Of a DNA stretch of 64,000 bases, positions 16,942 through 25,520 are shown one piece after another (position 1 is the first letter of the stretch; the number at the start of each line of letters is the position of its first letter). Location: contig JAHDLB010000021.1 of the NCBI GenBank assembly GCA_018432315.1, forward strand, positions 1 through 64,000. The letters run 5' to 3'. The DNA is from Anaerolineae bacterium (lineage in GTDB: Bacteria > Chloroflexota > Anaerolineae > Aggregatilineales > Aggregatilineaceae). A program made the translations under genes and the position numbers. The notes below the pieces were generated by a model. It did not search any database and was not told the origin of the DNA. It saw only the letters and a program-made list of their open reading frames with translations.

Positions 16942-17311
16942 CCGGAACTCTCGATCTGTTCAGCGGCAAGTGGTTGCGTGGTTCGAGAAGAACAAACCGA
17001 ATCATGAAATAAAGTTGACAGCCATCTAAAAAATGAGTACGATCTGATTACCAACCAACAGAAACGCACAGGGAACACACAGGGCGCACGACGATGAGAA
17101 CCTATCGAAACTGTATGTGTCTGGAGCGGGGGCGTTAGGCCACACCACTTCAGACCGCGCACCTGAGTGCCCGTCACAAGCCAACGGCTGAACAGCGTGG
17201 CAGCGTCCCCGGACCCGTGGAGCCATCTCCGCGCAACCGGCAGCTCACGCTGTTTTCGTGCCCGTTGGCTTTTTTGTTTTCGGTTTCGCTCTGCAAGGGA
17301 GTCAAACAGTT
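16942..17311 (+). other. 370-base non-coding gap, AT-richer on its left
   Basis: No gene is supported here. The left part continues the low-GC patch. Positions 17060-17090 hold degenerate CACAGGG/CGCACG units that recall the longer repeat at 18173. The right part (17178-17275) folds into the long hairpin listed separately, directly upstream of the DUF4395 gene. Confidence 0.6.
17178..17275 (+). promoter_or_regulatory. structured leader or small RNA ending in a terminator-like T run
   Basis: AAGCCAACGG (17178-17187) pairs with CCGTTGGCTT (17262-17271). Nested inside, AACAGCGTG (17190-17198) pairs with CACGCTGTT (17247-17255). About 48 bases remain in the centre, with GGACCCGTGGAGCC-like self-complementary pieces. 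The outer stem runs straight into TTTTTTGTTTT. This could be an attenuator for the DUF4395-thioredoxin pair, the end of a small RNA, or simply a terminator for the upstream gene. It fits no riboswitch class I know. Confidence 0.5.
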
Positions 17312-17764
17312 ATGACCGAGCGACAAGTAGACCACAGCCAGATACGCACCAACCAGGCGTTCACCATCGGCCTGCTGGCCCTGGCGTTCGTCGTGGATCT
17401 CCCGGCCCTCGCCGGTTTCGTCGGGATCGTGCTGCTGATCTCGGCGGTCTTGCCCCCGCTGGGGCTGTTCTCGCGCGTGTACCGCCACGTCCTGCGGCCC
17501 GCCGGGCTGGTGAGGCCGGACGTGATCGCGGATAACCCGGAGCCGCACCGGTTCGCGCAGCTCGTCGGCGGCACGTTCGTCACGGTGGGCGCGCTGCTGC
17601 TGGCGGCGGGGCTGTCCGGCGGGTGGGCGCCGGTGGGGATCGTCATCGTCCTGGCGAGCCTGAACCTGTTCGCCGGGTGGTGCGCGGGCTGCACGATGTA
17701 TTACTGGCTCAACCGCCTGGGCGTTCCCGGCTTTGGCCGGTCGCGGATCGAGGTGAGCCGGTGA
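17312..17764 (+). CDS. DUF4395 integral membrane protein
   Basis: 150 residues with about four hydrophobic segments (17-33, 37-52, 83-103 and 108-131). The DUF4395 hallmarks are visible: N-Q-A-F at the start and a C-x-x-C motif, W-C-A-G-C-T-M-Y-Y-W, at the outer edge of the last segment. The family often sits next to thioredoxin-like genes. Here the stop codon TGA overlaps the GTG start of a membrane thioredoxin. A role in passing thiol electrons across the membrane fits, but is inference. AAGGGAG precedes the ATG at 17312. Confidence 0.82.
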   Translation: MTERQVDHSQIRTNQAFTIGLLALAFVVDLPALAGFVGIVLLISAVLPPLGLFSRVYRHVLRPAGLVRPDVIADNPEPHRFAQLVGGTFVTVGALLLAAGLSGGWAPVGIVIVLASLNLFAGWCAGCTMYYWLNRLGVPGFGRSRIEVSR

Positions 17765-18165
17765 TCGACCGCCTGATCGTGATCGTCATGCTGGCCGGGC
17801 TGGCGGTGGCGGCCTATCGCCTGCTGGCGCTGTGGCAGGTCCGGCGCGCGGGCCGCGTCGCCCTCTCCGACCCGGTGCTGGCGGGGCTGCGTCCTGGCGT
17901 CCCGGCGATTCTGTACTTCACGACGCCGGCCTGCGGTCCGTGCAACGTGCGGCAGCGCCCCGCGCTCCGCGATCTGCTGGCCGAGCTCGGCGACGCCGTG
18001 CAGGTGATCGAGGTCGACGCGCTGGAACAGGCCGACGCCGCCGACCGCTGGGGCGTGATGAGCGTGCCGACGACGTTCATCCTCGACCGCCAGGGCCGCC
18101 CCCGGCAGATCAATCACGGCGTGGCCGGGCCGGACAAGCTCCGGCGCCAGCTCCAGGCGCTGTAG
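17761..18165 (+). CDS. membrane-anchored thioredoxin-fold protein
   Basis: 134 residues. An N-terminal membrane segment (about 2-22) is followed by a thioredoxin domain with the active site A-C-G-P-C-N (about 59-64) and the cis-proline segment S-V-P-T-T-F-I. It begins with GTG inside the stop codon of the DUF4395 gene (GTGA overlap), so translation of the two is coupled. The domain probably lies on the outer side with its redox cysteines facing the C-x-x-C of its partner. Thiol-disulfide exchange is well supported; its direction (reductive or oxidative) is not. Confidence 0.87.
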   Translation: MIDRLIVIVMLAGLAVAAYRLLALWQVRRAGRVALSDPVLAGLRPGVPAILYFTTPACGPCNVRQRPALRDLLAELGDAVQVIEVDALEQADAADRWGVMSVPTTFILDRQGRPRQINHGVAGPDKLRRQLQAL

Positions 18166-18172
18166 GAAAAAA

Positions 18173-18247
18173 TCACCACGGAGGGCACAGAGGGGGCACA
18201 GCGTTTTTCTTCAACATTCTCTGTGCGCTCCGTGCGCTCTGTGGTGA
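18173..18247. repeat. 75-base imperfect palindrome of CACAGAG-type units
   Basis: TCACCACGGAGGGCACAGAG (from 18173) and CGTGCGCTCTGTGGTGA (ending at 18247) form the ends of two 29-base arms that are complementary except for a few positions, around an 18-base AT-rich loop. It lies exactly between the converging thioredoxin and RNase Z genes. Palindromes of this CACCACGGAG/CACAGAG type occur dispersed in many environmental bacterial genomes. It may serve as a two-way terminator; as a stretch of its own it encodes nothing. Confidence 0.7.
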
Positions 18248-18268
18248 AACCATCGCCGCGAGCGGCGC

Positions 18269-19228
18269 CTAGATCGACGTCCCCCCATCGGCGTCCAGTT
18301 TCTGGACCGGGCGGCCCTTCGCCACCAGGAAGCGGTCGAAGTCGCGCACGACGTACGAGTTCGGGAAGATCTGCCGCGCCTCGTGGATCACGTCGCGCTC
18401 GCGGTAGCGCCGCGAGACGTGCGTCAGCAGCAGCGCCCCCACCCCGACCTCGCGCGCGAAGCGGGCCGCGCCGCCCGCCGTCATGTGGCCGAACGCGGCG
18501 GCCATCTCGGCGTCGTCGTCCAGGTACGTCGCCTCCATCACCAGGGCGTGCGCGCCCTGCGCCACCTCGGCCAGCCCGTCCAGCGCGCCGACGTCGCCGG
18601 TGTGCACCAGCCGCGCGCCGGGGATGTCCTCGCCCAGCACCTCGTCCGGCTGGATCACGCGCCCACCGGCCAGCGTGACCGGCTCGCCGCGCACCAGCCG
18701 CGCGCGCTCCGGCCCGGCGGGGACGCCCAACGCCTCGGCCTTTTCGACCAGGAACGGGCGGCGCGACTTCTCCTGAAAGACGAAACCGAAGCAGCCCGGC
18801 CCGCGATGATCGACCGGGAAGGCCGACACGGTGTAATCGCGGTCCTCGAACAGCACGCCGGGCTTGATGTCGAACAGGTGGAGCGGCATCGGCGGCTTGG
18901 CCCCGCGCAGCACCACGCCAAAGATCAGGTCCTGCACGCGGTCGAGCGTCCACTTGCCGCCCCAGATTTCGAGCGAGTCGATGCTCTCCCAGCGCATGAA
19001 GGTGGACATCAGCCCGCCCAGCCCCAGGATGTGATCGAGGTGCCCGTGGGTCAGCAGGATGCGGTTCAGCCGTTTGAACCCGATCCCGCTCTTGAGGATC
19101 TGGCGCTGGGTCCCCTCGCCGCAGTCGATCAGGTAGCGGTGATCCTTGACCATCACCACCTGGGACGACAGGCCGCGGTGGACCGATGGCGCGCTCGCCG
19201 ATGTGCCTAGAAAGATGATCTCAAACAT
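18269..19228 (-). CDS. rnz: ribonuclease Z (tRNA 3' endonuclease)
   Basis: 319 residues, the usual short-form (RNase ZS) length. The metallo-beta-lactamase motif H-G-H-L-D-H is at 61-66. Other ligands are in F-P-V-D-H-R (the PxKxN-like region), H-T-G-D-V near 217 and T-H-V-S-R-R-Y near 273. It cuts the 3' trailer from tRNA precursors in the cytoplasm and matters especially for tRNAs with no encoded CCA. The start is ATG with no clear ribosome binding site. It is 73 bases downstream of rtcA, so the two RNA 3'-end enzymes may share a transcript. Confidence 0.95.
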   Translation of the reverse strand: MFEIIFLGTSASAPSVHRGLSSQVVMVKDHRYLIDCGEGTQRQILKSGIGFKRLNRILLTHGHLDHILGLGGLMSTFMRWESIDSLEIWGGKWTLDRVQDLIFGVVLRGAKPPMPLHLFDIKPGVLFEDRDYTVSAFPVDHRGPGCFGFVFQEKSRRPFLVEKAEALGVPAGPERARLVRGEPVTLAGGRVIQPDEVLGEDIPGARLVHTGDVGALDGLAEVAQGAHALVMEATYLDDDAEMAAAFGHMTAGGAARFAREVGVGALLLTHVSRRYRERDVIHEARQIFPNSYVVRDFDRFLVAKGRPVQKLDADGGTSI

Positions 19229-19301
19229 GATCCGGCAGGAATTGCCGTCTGCCCCCTCTCGTTGGGTGGTTTCGAGCCTGGAATGGTGCCGCCGGTGGCG
19301 G

Positions 19302-20321
19302 TCACGCGCCGATGGTGACCAGCCGCTTCCCGGCGTCGAGCGCGATCGGGCGGTCGAGAAACGCCCGGACCACGTCCGCGTTGGTCGCCAGGTGCGGCGT
19401 GATGGCGCGCGTGGTGTAGGCGCTCGGCCCCTGCGCCAGCGCCAGCGGGACGACCAGTTGATCGGCCAGGTGTTCGTCCGTCGCCGCGCCGCTGTCGTGC
19501 AGCTCCAACAGCTCGGTCACGGCCTGCTCGGCGACCGTCTCGGACGGCATCCCCTTGCGCCCCAGCACGCCGACCCCGCCGCGCCCGTTGGCGTACTCGA
19601 CCGCCAGGAAGATCCCCGCGCCGGTGCTAATGCTGCGCGTCCGGCAGGGGCGGATGTCCAGCGGAGTATCCATCGTTTCGAGTAGGTTCAGCGCGCGGTT
19701 GGCGATGCGCTGCGGGATGTGCGAGGGCAGGTTGCAGCCGACCGCCAGCCCAAACACGCGCTCGATCGGGCCGCGCTCGCGCATGTCCAGCCCGGCCAGT
19801 TGCGCGCCGCCCGCCACGTGCACGCTCATCGAGCCGCCGCCTTCGGGGATCCAGCCGTATGCGTCCATGTAGATTTCGAGATCGGCGCCCATGCTCAGCA
19901 GCACCGGCATCACCACGTCGCGCAGGTAGTGCCCCGACGGGCTGCCGGGGACGTGCGTGCCGCCGAACACCCGGATCGTCGAGGGGCCGTCAGCCAGCGC
20001 CAGCGGCAGCAGCACCGTCTGGATCACCAGCGGGGCCGAGCCCGCCGTCCCCACCGCCCACTCGTACTGGCCGGGGCGGGCCGGGCTGCCCGGCTCGAAG
20101 CGCATCGTGCGCGAGCCGACCTGCGCGCCCTCGATCCCCGCGTCGCAGATCTCCGCCGCCGCCTGGATAGCGGTGACGTGCTGCGGGCGCAGGCCGGACG
20201 GTTTGCGCCCGGCGCGGATGTTCTCGATCTGGACCGGGGCGCCCAGCACGCAGCTCAGCGTGAGCGCCGTCCGCACGATCTGTCCCCCGCCCTCGCCCTG
20301 GCTGCCGTCCAGAAAAATCAC
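19302..20321 (-). CDS. rtcA: RNA 3'-terminal phosphate cyclase
   Basis: 339 residues, the family's normal length. The N-terminus D-G-S-Q-G-E-G-G-G-Q-I-V-R-T is diagnostic. The predicted adenylated residue is His310 in T-P-H-L-A-T-N, matching the histidine of E. coli RtcA. The enzyme converts RNA 3'-phosphate ends to 2',3'-cyclic phosphates with ATP. It starts with GTG behind AAAGGGA, 18 bases after the stop of the GT-C protein. The RNA ligase RtcB is in the same window but 22 kb away, at 42639. Confidence 0.95.
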   Translation of the reverse strand: MIFLDGSQGEGGGQIVRTALTLSCVLGAPVQIENIRAGRKPSGLRPQHVTAIQAAAEICDAGIEGAQVGSRTMRFEPGSPARPGQYEWAVGTAGSAPLVIQTVLLPLALADGPSTIRVFGGTHVPGSPSGHYLRDVVMPVLLSMGADLEIYMDAYGWIPEGGGSMSVHVAGGAQLAGLDMRERGPIERVFGLAVGCNLPSHIPQRIANRALNLLETMDTPLDIRPCRTRSISTGAGIFLAVEYANGRGGVGVLGRKGMPSETVAEQAVTELLELHDSGAATDEHLADQLVVPLALAQGPSAYTTRAITPHLATNADVVRAFLDRPIALDAGKRLVTIGA

Positions 20322-20339
20322 GCTACGTCCCTTTCATCC

Positions 20340-22430
20340 TCACGGGCCGGGAATCACGGTGATGTCGCCCAGCAGCAGCCGGTCGCCCCACGATTGGCCG
20401 CTGCTGGCCGGGTCCATCACGTTGAGGTGATTGTCGAGCACCGACGCGCTGACGGTATACGCGCCGACGGTGAGCGCGTAGGTGTCCGGCCTGACGCTGT
20501 CGCCCAGCCACAGGTACGACACCTGGGCGAACAGGTCGCGGTTCTTCAACTCGCCGGGAATCACGTCGATGGTATTCGACTCGGCCCACGGCTCCAGGAC
20601 GGGCACCTGCTGCCCGCCTTCGGGATAGGCCAGCAGGTGCGCGAAAATGCCCAGTTCGTCTGGCAGCTTGCCATCGACGCGCCAGTAGGTGACCAGCACG
20701 AGCGGGTCGCCGCCCGGCACCGGCTTGCTGTTCAGCACGCGCGGCTCGTACCCGGCAAAGGTCAGGTTTTGCTCCAGCGGCACGGGCAGCTCCACCTGGA
20801 ATTTGCCGCGAATGGCCGTCGGCATGTAATAGGCGGGTGAGAACTGATCCCAATAGCCGCCCGCGTCGCGGATGCGCTGCTCGACGTCCACGCGCAGCAC
20901 GGTTCCCTCCGGCAGCCCCTCGACCGCCAGCGGCTGGCTGCCGACCAGCCAGTCGGTCAGCTCGGGCGGCATCAGGGGGCGGTCGACAGCGTCCATGAAC
21001 GCGAACCGCATCGGCGCGCCGCCGTTCGGGAACACCAGCCCCGCGCGGCAGTCCGAATGGCGCAGGTTCATATCCTCGCGGCGCATCATCACCTGTAGAA
21101 TTTGGCGCGGCGACAGGCCGACCGTGTGCGGCTCGTTGAGGCGCGCCGCGCACAGCGACACCGGCAGGCCGTCCGGCGTGCGATCCAGGTAGGCGGCCAG
21201 GTATCCCAGGTTGGCGTGATAGGCTTCGGCCACCTCGGGATCGTTGCGCCAGTCATCGAACAGGCGCTCGCGCACGAGGTAGATGTTGATCGCCAGGGCC
21301 GCCAGCAGCAGCAGCGCGACCGGCTGCCAGGCGGCTTCCGCGTCCCGCACGCGCAGCGCCCGCCAGATCGCCAGCGCGCCGATGCCGGGCAGGGTGAACA
21401 CGGCGGGCAGCGCCACCAGGTTCGCGGAAAATGTCGCCTCGACGCCGACCCACAGATCGGTCAGCAGCCCGGCGGCCAGCACGAGCAGCAGCAGCGCGTA
21501 ACGCGGCTCGCGCCAGCGGCGCAGCGACTCGATCGCGCCCAGCGCCAGCAGCAGCGCCATGAAAGGCCCCAGCAGCGGGACCGGCGGCAGGTTTTCCACC
21601 ACGCGGAAATCGCCGCGCCAGATCACCCCGCTGACGGCGTGCAGCGCGCCATCGACGAGGTCGGTCACCGACTGCGGGCGCTCGCTCCACAGCACGTACA
21701 GCTCGCTGGACTGCGGATCGCGCAGCGTCGAGAGCAGATAGGGCACAGCGATGACGGTCGTCAGCACGATGACGAACACGGCGGCGTTCCACACCCGGCG
21801 CGACAGCGGCTGGCGCGTGATCAGCAGGTGGGCGAAGAACAGCCCGCCCAGCGGCCCCACTACCAGCGCCGTGAAGTGCAGATAGCCCGACAGGCCAAAC
21901 GCCAGGGCCAGCATGGCAAATGGCAGCGTCTGCGGCGTGCGGTAGCGCACGTCCTGCCGCACGTTGAACGCCGCCACCAGGTACCACAGGGTGAACAGGG
22001 TGAGCAGGGGAACGAATGCCTCGGGCGTGGCCGTTCGCGCCAGCAGCACAGCGCGCAGGTTGACCGTCATGATGCCCAGCGCCACCAGCGCCACCGGCAC
22101 CCCGAACAGGCGGCGCGCCAGCCGGTAGAGCACCGCCAGCGACAGCAGGCCGCCCCACAGCGAAAACACCCGGTAGCCAAACAGGCCGGTCCCGACCAGG
22201 TCGGTCACCAGCATGTTGGCGATGGCATACACCGCGGCGCGCCCGTGGCCGTCCCCGACCTGGTAGTACACTGCGACGTTGCCGCTCCGCACCGTCTCCG
22301 TGATGCGGATGTGCGCCAGCTCGTCGTCGTGAAAGCCGGGCGGCAGGCGCGACAGGTCCCACGCCCGCAGCACCACCGCCAACAGCAACAGGGCCGTCAC
22401 CAGGACTAACTCACGTCGTCGGTTCAACAT
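20340..22430 (-). CDS. GT-C-type membrane glycosyltransferase-like protein
   Basis: 696 residues. The first membrane segment (about 7-23) is followed by the acidic motif P-G-F-H-D-D-E-L-A-H, as in family 39 GT-C enzymes that use lipid-linked sugars. About ten membrane segments extend to residue 385. An extracytoplasmic C-terminal part (about 400-696) is mostly beta and ends in a domain with a jelly-roll look. Donor and acceptor are unknown. It precedes rtcA on the same strand by only 18 bases, an unusual pairing that probably reflects shared transcription, not shared function. Confidence 0.8.
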   Translation of the reverse strand: MLNRRRELVLVTALLLLAVVLRAWDLSRLPPGFHDDELAHIRITETVRSGNVAVYYQVGDGHGRAAVYAIANMLVTDLVGTGLFGYRVFSLWGGLLSLAVLYRLARRLFGVPVALVALGIMTVNLRAVLLARTATPEAFVPLLTLFTLWYLVAAFNVRQDVRYRTPQTLPFAMLALAFGLSGYLHFTALVVGPLGGLFFAHLLITRQPLSRRVWNAAVFVIVLTTVIAVPYLLSTLRDPQSSELYVLWSERPQSVTDLVDGALHAVSGVIWRGDFRVVENLPPVPLLGPFMALLLALGAIESLRRWREPRYALLLLVLAAGLLTDLWVGVEATFSANLVALPAVFTLPGIGALAIWRALRVRDAEAAWQPVALLLLAALAINIYLVRERLFDDWRNDPEVAEAYHANLGYLAAYLDRTPDGLPVSLCAARLNEPHTVGLSPRQILQVMMRREDMNLRHSDCRAGLVFPNGGAPMRFAFMDAVDRPLMPPELTDWLVGSQPLAVEGLPEGTVLRVDVEQRIRDAGGYWDQFSPAYYMPTAIRGKFQVELPVPLEQNLTFAGYEPRVLNSKPVPGGDPLVLVTYWRVDGKLPDELGIFAHLLAYPEGGQQVPVLEPWAESNTIDVIPGELKNRDLFAQVSYLWLGDSVRPDTYALTVGAYTVSASVLDNHLNVMDPASSGQSWGDRLLLGDITVIPGP

Positions 22431-22514
22431 GTCTCCTGGCCCCGGCGACAGCGCTGCCAGGGCTCCCCCTCGAAAATGGCGTGTGCGACAAACAGGGTTG
22501 ATTGTAACACGGTT

Positions 22515-23828
22515 TCAGTCTTCGCGTCCGTCCGGGCGCGGCCCCAGCGGGTCGACGATGGTCGCCTCTTCCGAGCCGGGATGGCGGGCAGGGATCACGG
22601 TATCGCCGCTGATCTTCGCCATGTTCGCCAGGTCGATGTACGCCTGCCGGGTTTGCTTGGGCGGGTAGCCGGGCAGGTCGATGGCCCACCAGTACTGTTC
22701 GTCGTCGGGCGTCCAATCGAAATCGGCCAGGTAGATCGTGACCATCAGCCCGGCCCAGGGGCGCCAGTGTTCCGCCGCCCACTGGTAAGCCCCGACGAGG
22801 TAGGCGGCCTGCTCCTGCTCGGTGACGCCGTGCCACCGGTAATCGGAATCCTCGCGCGTGTCGGTCGTCCAGCCCACCTCCAGCAGCGCGACCTGCTTGG
22901 CCGCGTCGCCGCGCTCGACCATGATCGCGCGCATGTCCTCGACGTGGCGGAAGCACATCCAGCGGTGGCCCTTGGTCGCCTCGGCCTCGTCCGGCGACAG
23001 GTCCGGCGGCTCGCCGTAGCCCGGCGCGTTGAGTCCCAGCACGTCGAACCAGGGCGCGGCGTCCGCGTCGTACATCATGCGCAGGTAGTCCATGTCGGGG
23101 ATCGCTTCGGGCAGCCAGGTGCCGGTGGGGGCCAGCCCTGCCGAAATGATGATCGCCTCCGGATCGGCGGCGCGGATCGCCCCGGCGCAGGCGCGCAGCA
23201 GCGTGACGTAGCCCGCCGGGTTGGGCGGCATGTCGAACCACTCGCGGCGCAAGTTCGGCTCGTTCCACACCTGGTAAGCCGCGATCTGCCCCCGGTAGCG
23301 CCCGGCCAGCGTGCCGCAGAACCCCGCCCACGCGTCCAGGTCGAGCGCCGGTTGGGTCGGATCGTCCGGGAGCGGGTCGAGCAGCGCCCAGCCCGGCGGG
23401 CCGTCCAGCCGGGCGACCAGCTCGCGCCCGCGATAGGCTACCTCATCGACGACCGCGTCGGCCTGCTGCCAGTGCCACTCGCCGCGCTCCGGCTCCATGT
23501 CTTCCCACGAAAAGCGCTGCTTCACGTGCGTGAAGTTCATCAGGCGCACCATGTCCAGGTCATAGGTGCGCGTCGTTTCGTTCCACCACAGGAACGTGTG
23601 AATGCCGTAGGTCAGCGACGGGAAAGCGGGCTCGGTCACGGCCTCCGGCGCCAGGTCGCGCGGGATGGGTGGGGTGAGGGTGGGACCGGGCGTGGGGACG
23701 TCGTCCTCCGGCGCCAGCCACCACGCGCCCACCACGGCCAGGGCCAGCGCCAGCGCCAGCATCCCCCCGGCCACGATCAGCCGGCGGTCGGGGCGGGATC
23801 GTCCCGGTGATGGACTCAACTGCGTCAC
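22515..23828 (-). CDS. membrane-anchored clan-A glycosidase-like protein
   Basis: 437 residues with a short cytoplasmic tail, one membrane segment (about 17-39), a Pro/Thr linker, and a TIM-barrel glycosidase-like domain (about 72-415). The clan GH-A acid/base motif is V-W-N-E-P-N with Glu190. The likely nucleophile is Glu317 in L-L-E-V-G-W. It probably acts on polysaccharide outside the cell; the family cannot be fixed from sequence alone (GH39- or GH5-like). GTG 23828 was chosen because AAAAGGAG precedes it. It is the last of four related genes in a row. Confidence 0.75.
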   Translation of the reverse strand: MTQLSPSPGRSRPDRRLIVAGGMLALALALAVVGAWWLAPEDDVPTPGPTLTPPIPRDLAPEAVTEPAFPSLTYGIHTFLWWNETTRTYDLDMVRLMNFTHVKQRFSWEDMEPERGEWHWQQADAVVDEVAYRGRELVARLDGPPGWALLDPLPDDPTQPALDLDAWAGFCGTLAGRYRGQIAAYQVWNEPNLRREWFDMPPNPAGYVTLLRACAGAIRAADPEAIIISAGLAPTGTWLPEAIPDMDYLRMMYDADAAPWFDVLGLNAPGYGEPPDLSPDEAEATKGHRWMCFRHVEDMRAIMVERGDAAKQVALLEVGWTTDTREDSDYRWHGVTEQEQAAYLVGAYQWAAEHWRPWAGLMVTIYLADFDWTPDDEQYWWAIDLPGYPPKQTRQAYIDLANMAKISGDTVIPARHPGSEEATIVDPLGPRPDGRED

Positions 23829-23876
23829 TCCGATCGAACTCCTTTTCTCGACGTGCGCTCGTGTAGAGCAAACACA

Positions 23877-23895
23877 GGCGGGCACGGAGCCCGCC
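23877..23895 (-). terminator. hairpin after the glycosidase-like gene at 23967
   Basis: On the minus strand GGCGGGC, a five-base loop and GCCCGCC are followed by TGTGTTTGCTC. The seven-pair stem is strong but the T run is broken, so termination would be partial. The next gene (start 23828) may still be read through. Confidence 0.45.
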
Positions 23896-23966
23896 CGGAA
23901 TTCTGTGAAATTGGGGAGGCCCGGCTGGCTGCCGGGACCTCGCGCGGCGCAGGGCCGCCGGCGGGA

Positions 23967-25439
23967 TCAATCCCCGCGGAAATTGTACCTGGCGATTACC
24001 TCGTAGGCCGGCGCCGGGCTCCATTCGGGCCGCAGCAGCGCGTAGGGCACGTTGTCGTTGGTCGCGTCCCAGCCGCTCTGGGCGCCGTAGTTCAGGTTCC
24101 AGATGAACGCCAGCCAGACGAAGCCCCAATCCTGCATGAGCTGGATCGCCTCGTCGAAGTACTGGGCCTGTTCCGCCAGGGTGTTGTCGTCGGCGAACTC
24201 GAACGCGCGCGGCGTGCCGCCCAGCCCTTCGGTGCTGGCCCAGCCGAACTCGGTGATGCACAGCTTCGTGTCGCTGCCCGCCTGCTGGATCTTCTGGGCG
24301 TAGCCGTTGAGCGTGCTGTAGAACGACCAGCTATGGTGCGGGTTGTCGAACGGGCCGCGGAAGCGCGCCGTCGGGTCGTTGGGGACGTTGTTCCAGGGCA
24401 CGTTCGGGCCGATGTTATAGCCGTTGTGGTGCGCGCCGACGCAGTCGGTCGTCTCCAGCAGCCCGGCCTGGATCAGCATGTCCATGTACACGAAGTCGTC
24501 GTAAGCGCCCACGCCGTCGTTGAACCCGGTGGGCGACAGCGCGCCGCTGATCACGATGATGCCCGGATCGACGGCCTTGATCGCGTCATAGGCCACGCGC
24601 AGCATCGCCACGTAGTCCGCCGCGCTCAGCCCGCGCACCGAGCCCCACTCGCGATCGATGTTCATCTCGTTCCAGACCTCGACCGCGTGAATCTGGTCCG
24701 GGTAGCGGTTGAGCATGGTGGTCAGGAAGTTGGCGAAGGTCTGCGGATCGGCGGGCGGGCCGACTTTGTCCAGCGGAGCGCCCGGCTCGCGCGCCCATTC
24801 GGGCGTCGTCAGCACGCTGACCATCACCTTGATGCCGTACTCAGCCGCGAGGTCGAACGCGACGTCCAGCCCGCCCCATTCGTACTGGCCGGGCTGCGGC
24901 TCGATGTTCTCCCAACGCACCTGCTGTTTGATCCAGTTCAACTTGAGTTTGTCGCGCACTTCGCCCATCCAGATGCGGTGCACTTCGGGATCGGGATTGA
25001 TCTGCACCTGGATGCCCAACTGGAACGCGTCGTTGTCGACCGGCACGGGCGTCGGGCTGGGGACGGGCGTGGCGAACTGGCCTTCAGCCGCGCCACCCTG
25101 GCCGTCCGGCGCGGACAGGGCCGCCGCCTCGGCCTGCTCTTCGGGAACCGCCGCGACGGCTGCCGGTTCGCCCTGGTCCGCGGTGGGGACCGGGGTCGCG
25201 TCGATCTGGCCGAGGTCCTCCGCTTCGTCAGGGGCGGCCTGCTCCAGATCGTCGGCTTCCGCGTTCGAGAGCGCGGCGACGCTCACATCGTCGTTGCTGC
25301 CATTGTTGTTAGCGCCCACCAGGCCAGTCGCGTAGTAGATGCCGATGAAGGTAACCGCCCCCATCAGCAGCGTGATGCCCAACCAGGCCACCACAAAGCC
25401 GCGGATCTGGCGCTGACGTGCTGCCACACTGGTATGCAT
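23967..25439 (-). CDS. membrane-anchored clan-A glycosidase-like protein with acidic linker
   Basis: 490 residues: membrane segment (about 13-38), a long low-complexity linker rich in Asp, Glu, Ala and Pro (about 45-135), then a TIM-barrel domain. Acid/base Glu258 lies in V-E-V-W-N-E-M-N-I-D-R-E-W and nucleophile Glu397 in C-I-T-E-F-G-W. These residues are conserved with the products at 22515 and 28650. GAGGAG precedes the ATG at 25439; the longer frame upstream has no site. The linker would hold the catalytic domain away from the membrane. Substrate unknown. Confidence 0.77.
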   Translation of the reverse strand: MHTSVAARQRQIRGFVVAWLGITLLMGAVTFIGIYYATGLVGANNNGSNDDVSVAALSNAEADDLEQAAPDEAEDLGQIDATPVPTADQGEPAAVAAVPEEQAEAAALSAPDGQGGAAEGQFATPVPSPTPVPVDNDAFQLGIQVQINPDPEVHRIWMGEVRDKLKLNWIKQQVRWENIEPQPGQYEWGGLDVAFDLAAEYGIKVMVSVLTTPEWAREPGAPLDKVGPPADPQTFANFLTTMLNRYPDQIHAVEVWNEMNIDREWGSVRGLSAADYVAMLRVAYDAIKAVDPGIIVISGALSPTGFNDGVGAYDDFVYMDMLIQAGLLETTDCVGAHHNGYNIGPNVPWNNVPNDPTARFRGPFDNPHHSWSFYSTLNGYAQKIQQAGSDTKLCITEFGWASTEGLGGTPRAFEFADDNTLAEQAQYFDEAIQLMQDWGFVWLAFIWNLNYGAQSGWDATNDNVPYALLRPEWSPAPAYEVIARYNFRGD

Positions 25440-25520
25440 AAATCGTGTCTCCTCGTCTCGTTTGTGGCGGTGCTCCATTGTATCGCATGAAGGACGCGAT
25501 TTGTCAACGATCGCCCTACG

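Noticed and set aside
17060-17105. GCACAGGG-type bases that recall a cyclic di-GMP riboswitch
   Set aside because: The conserved second half of that riboswitch, with its tetraloop receptor and GCCUCCGG-like segment, is absent; the bases look like a degenerate CACAGGG repeat.
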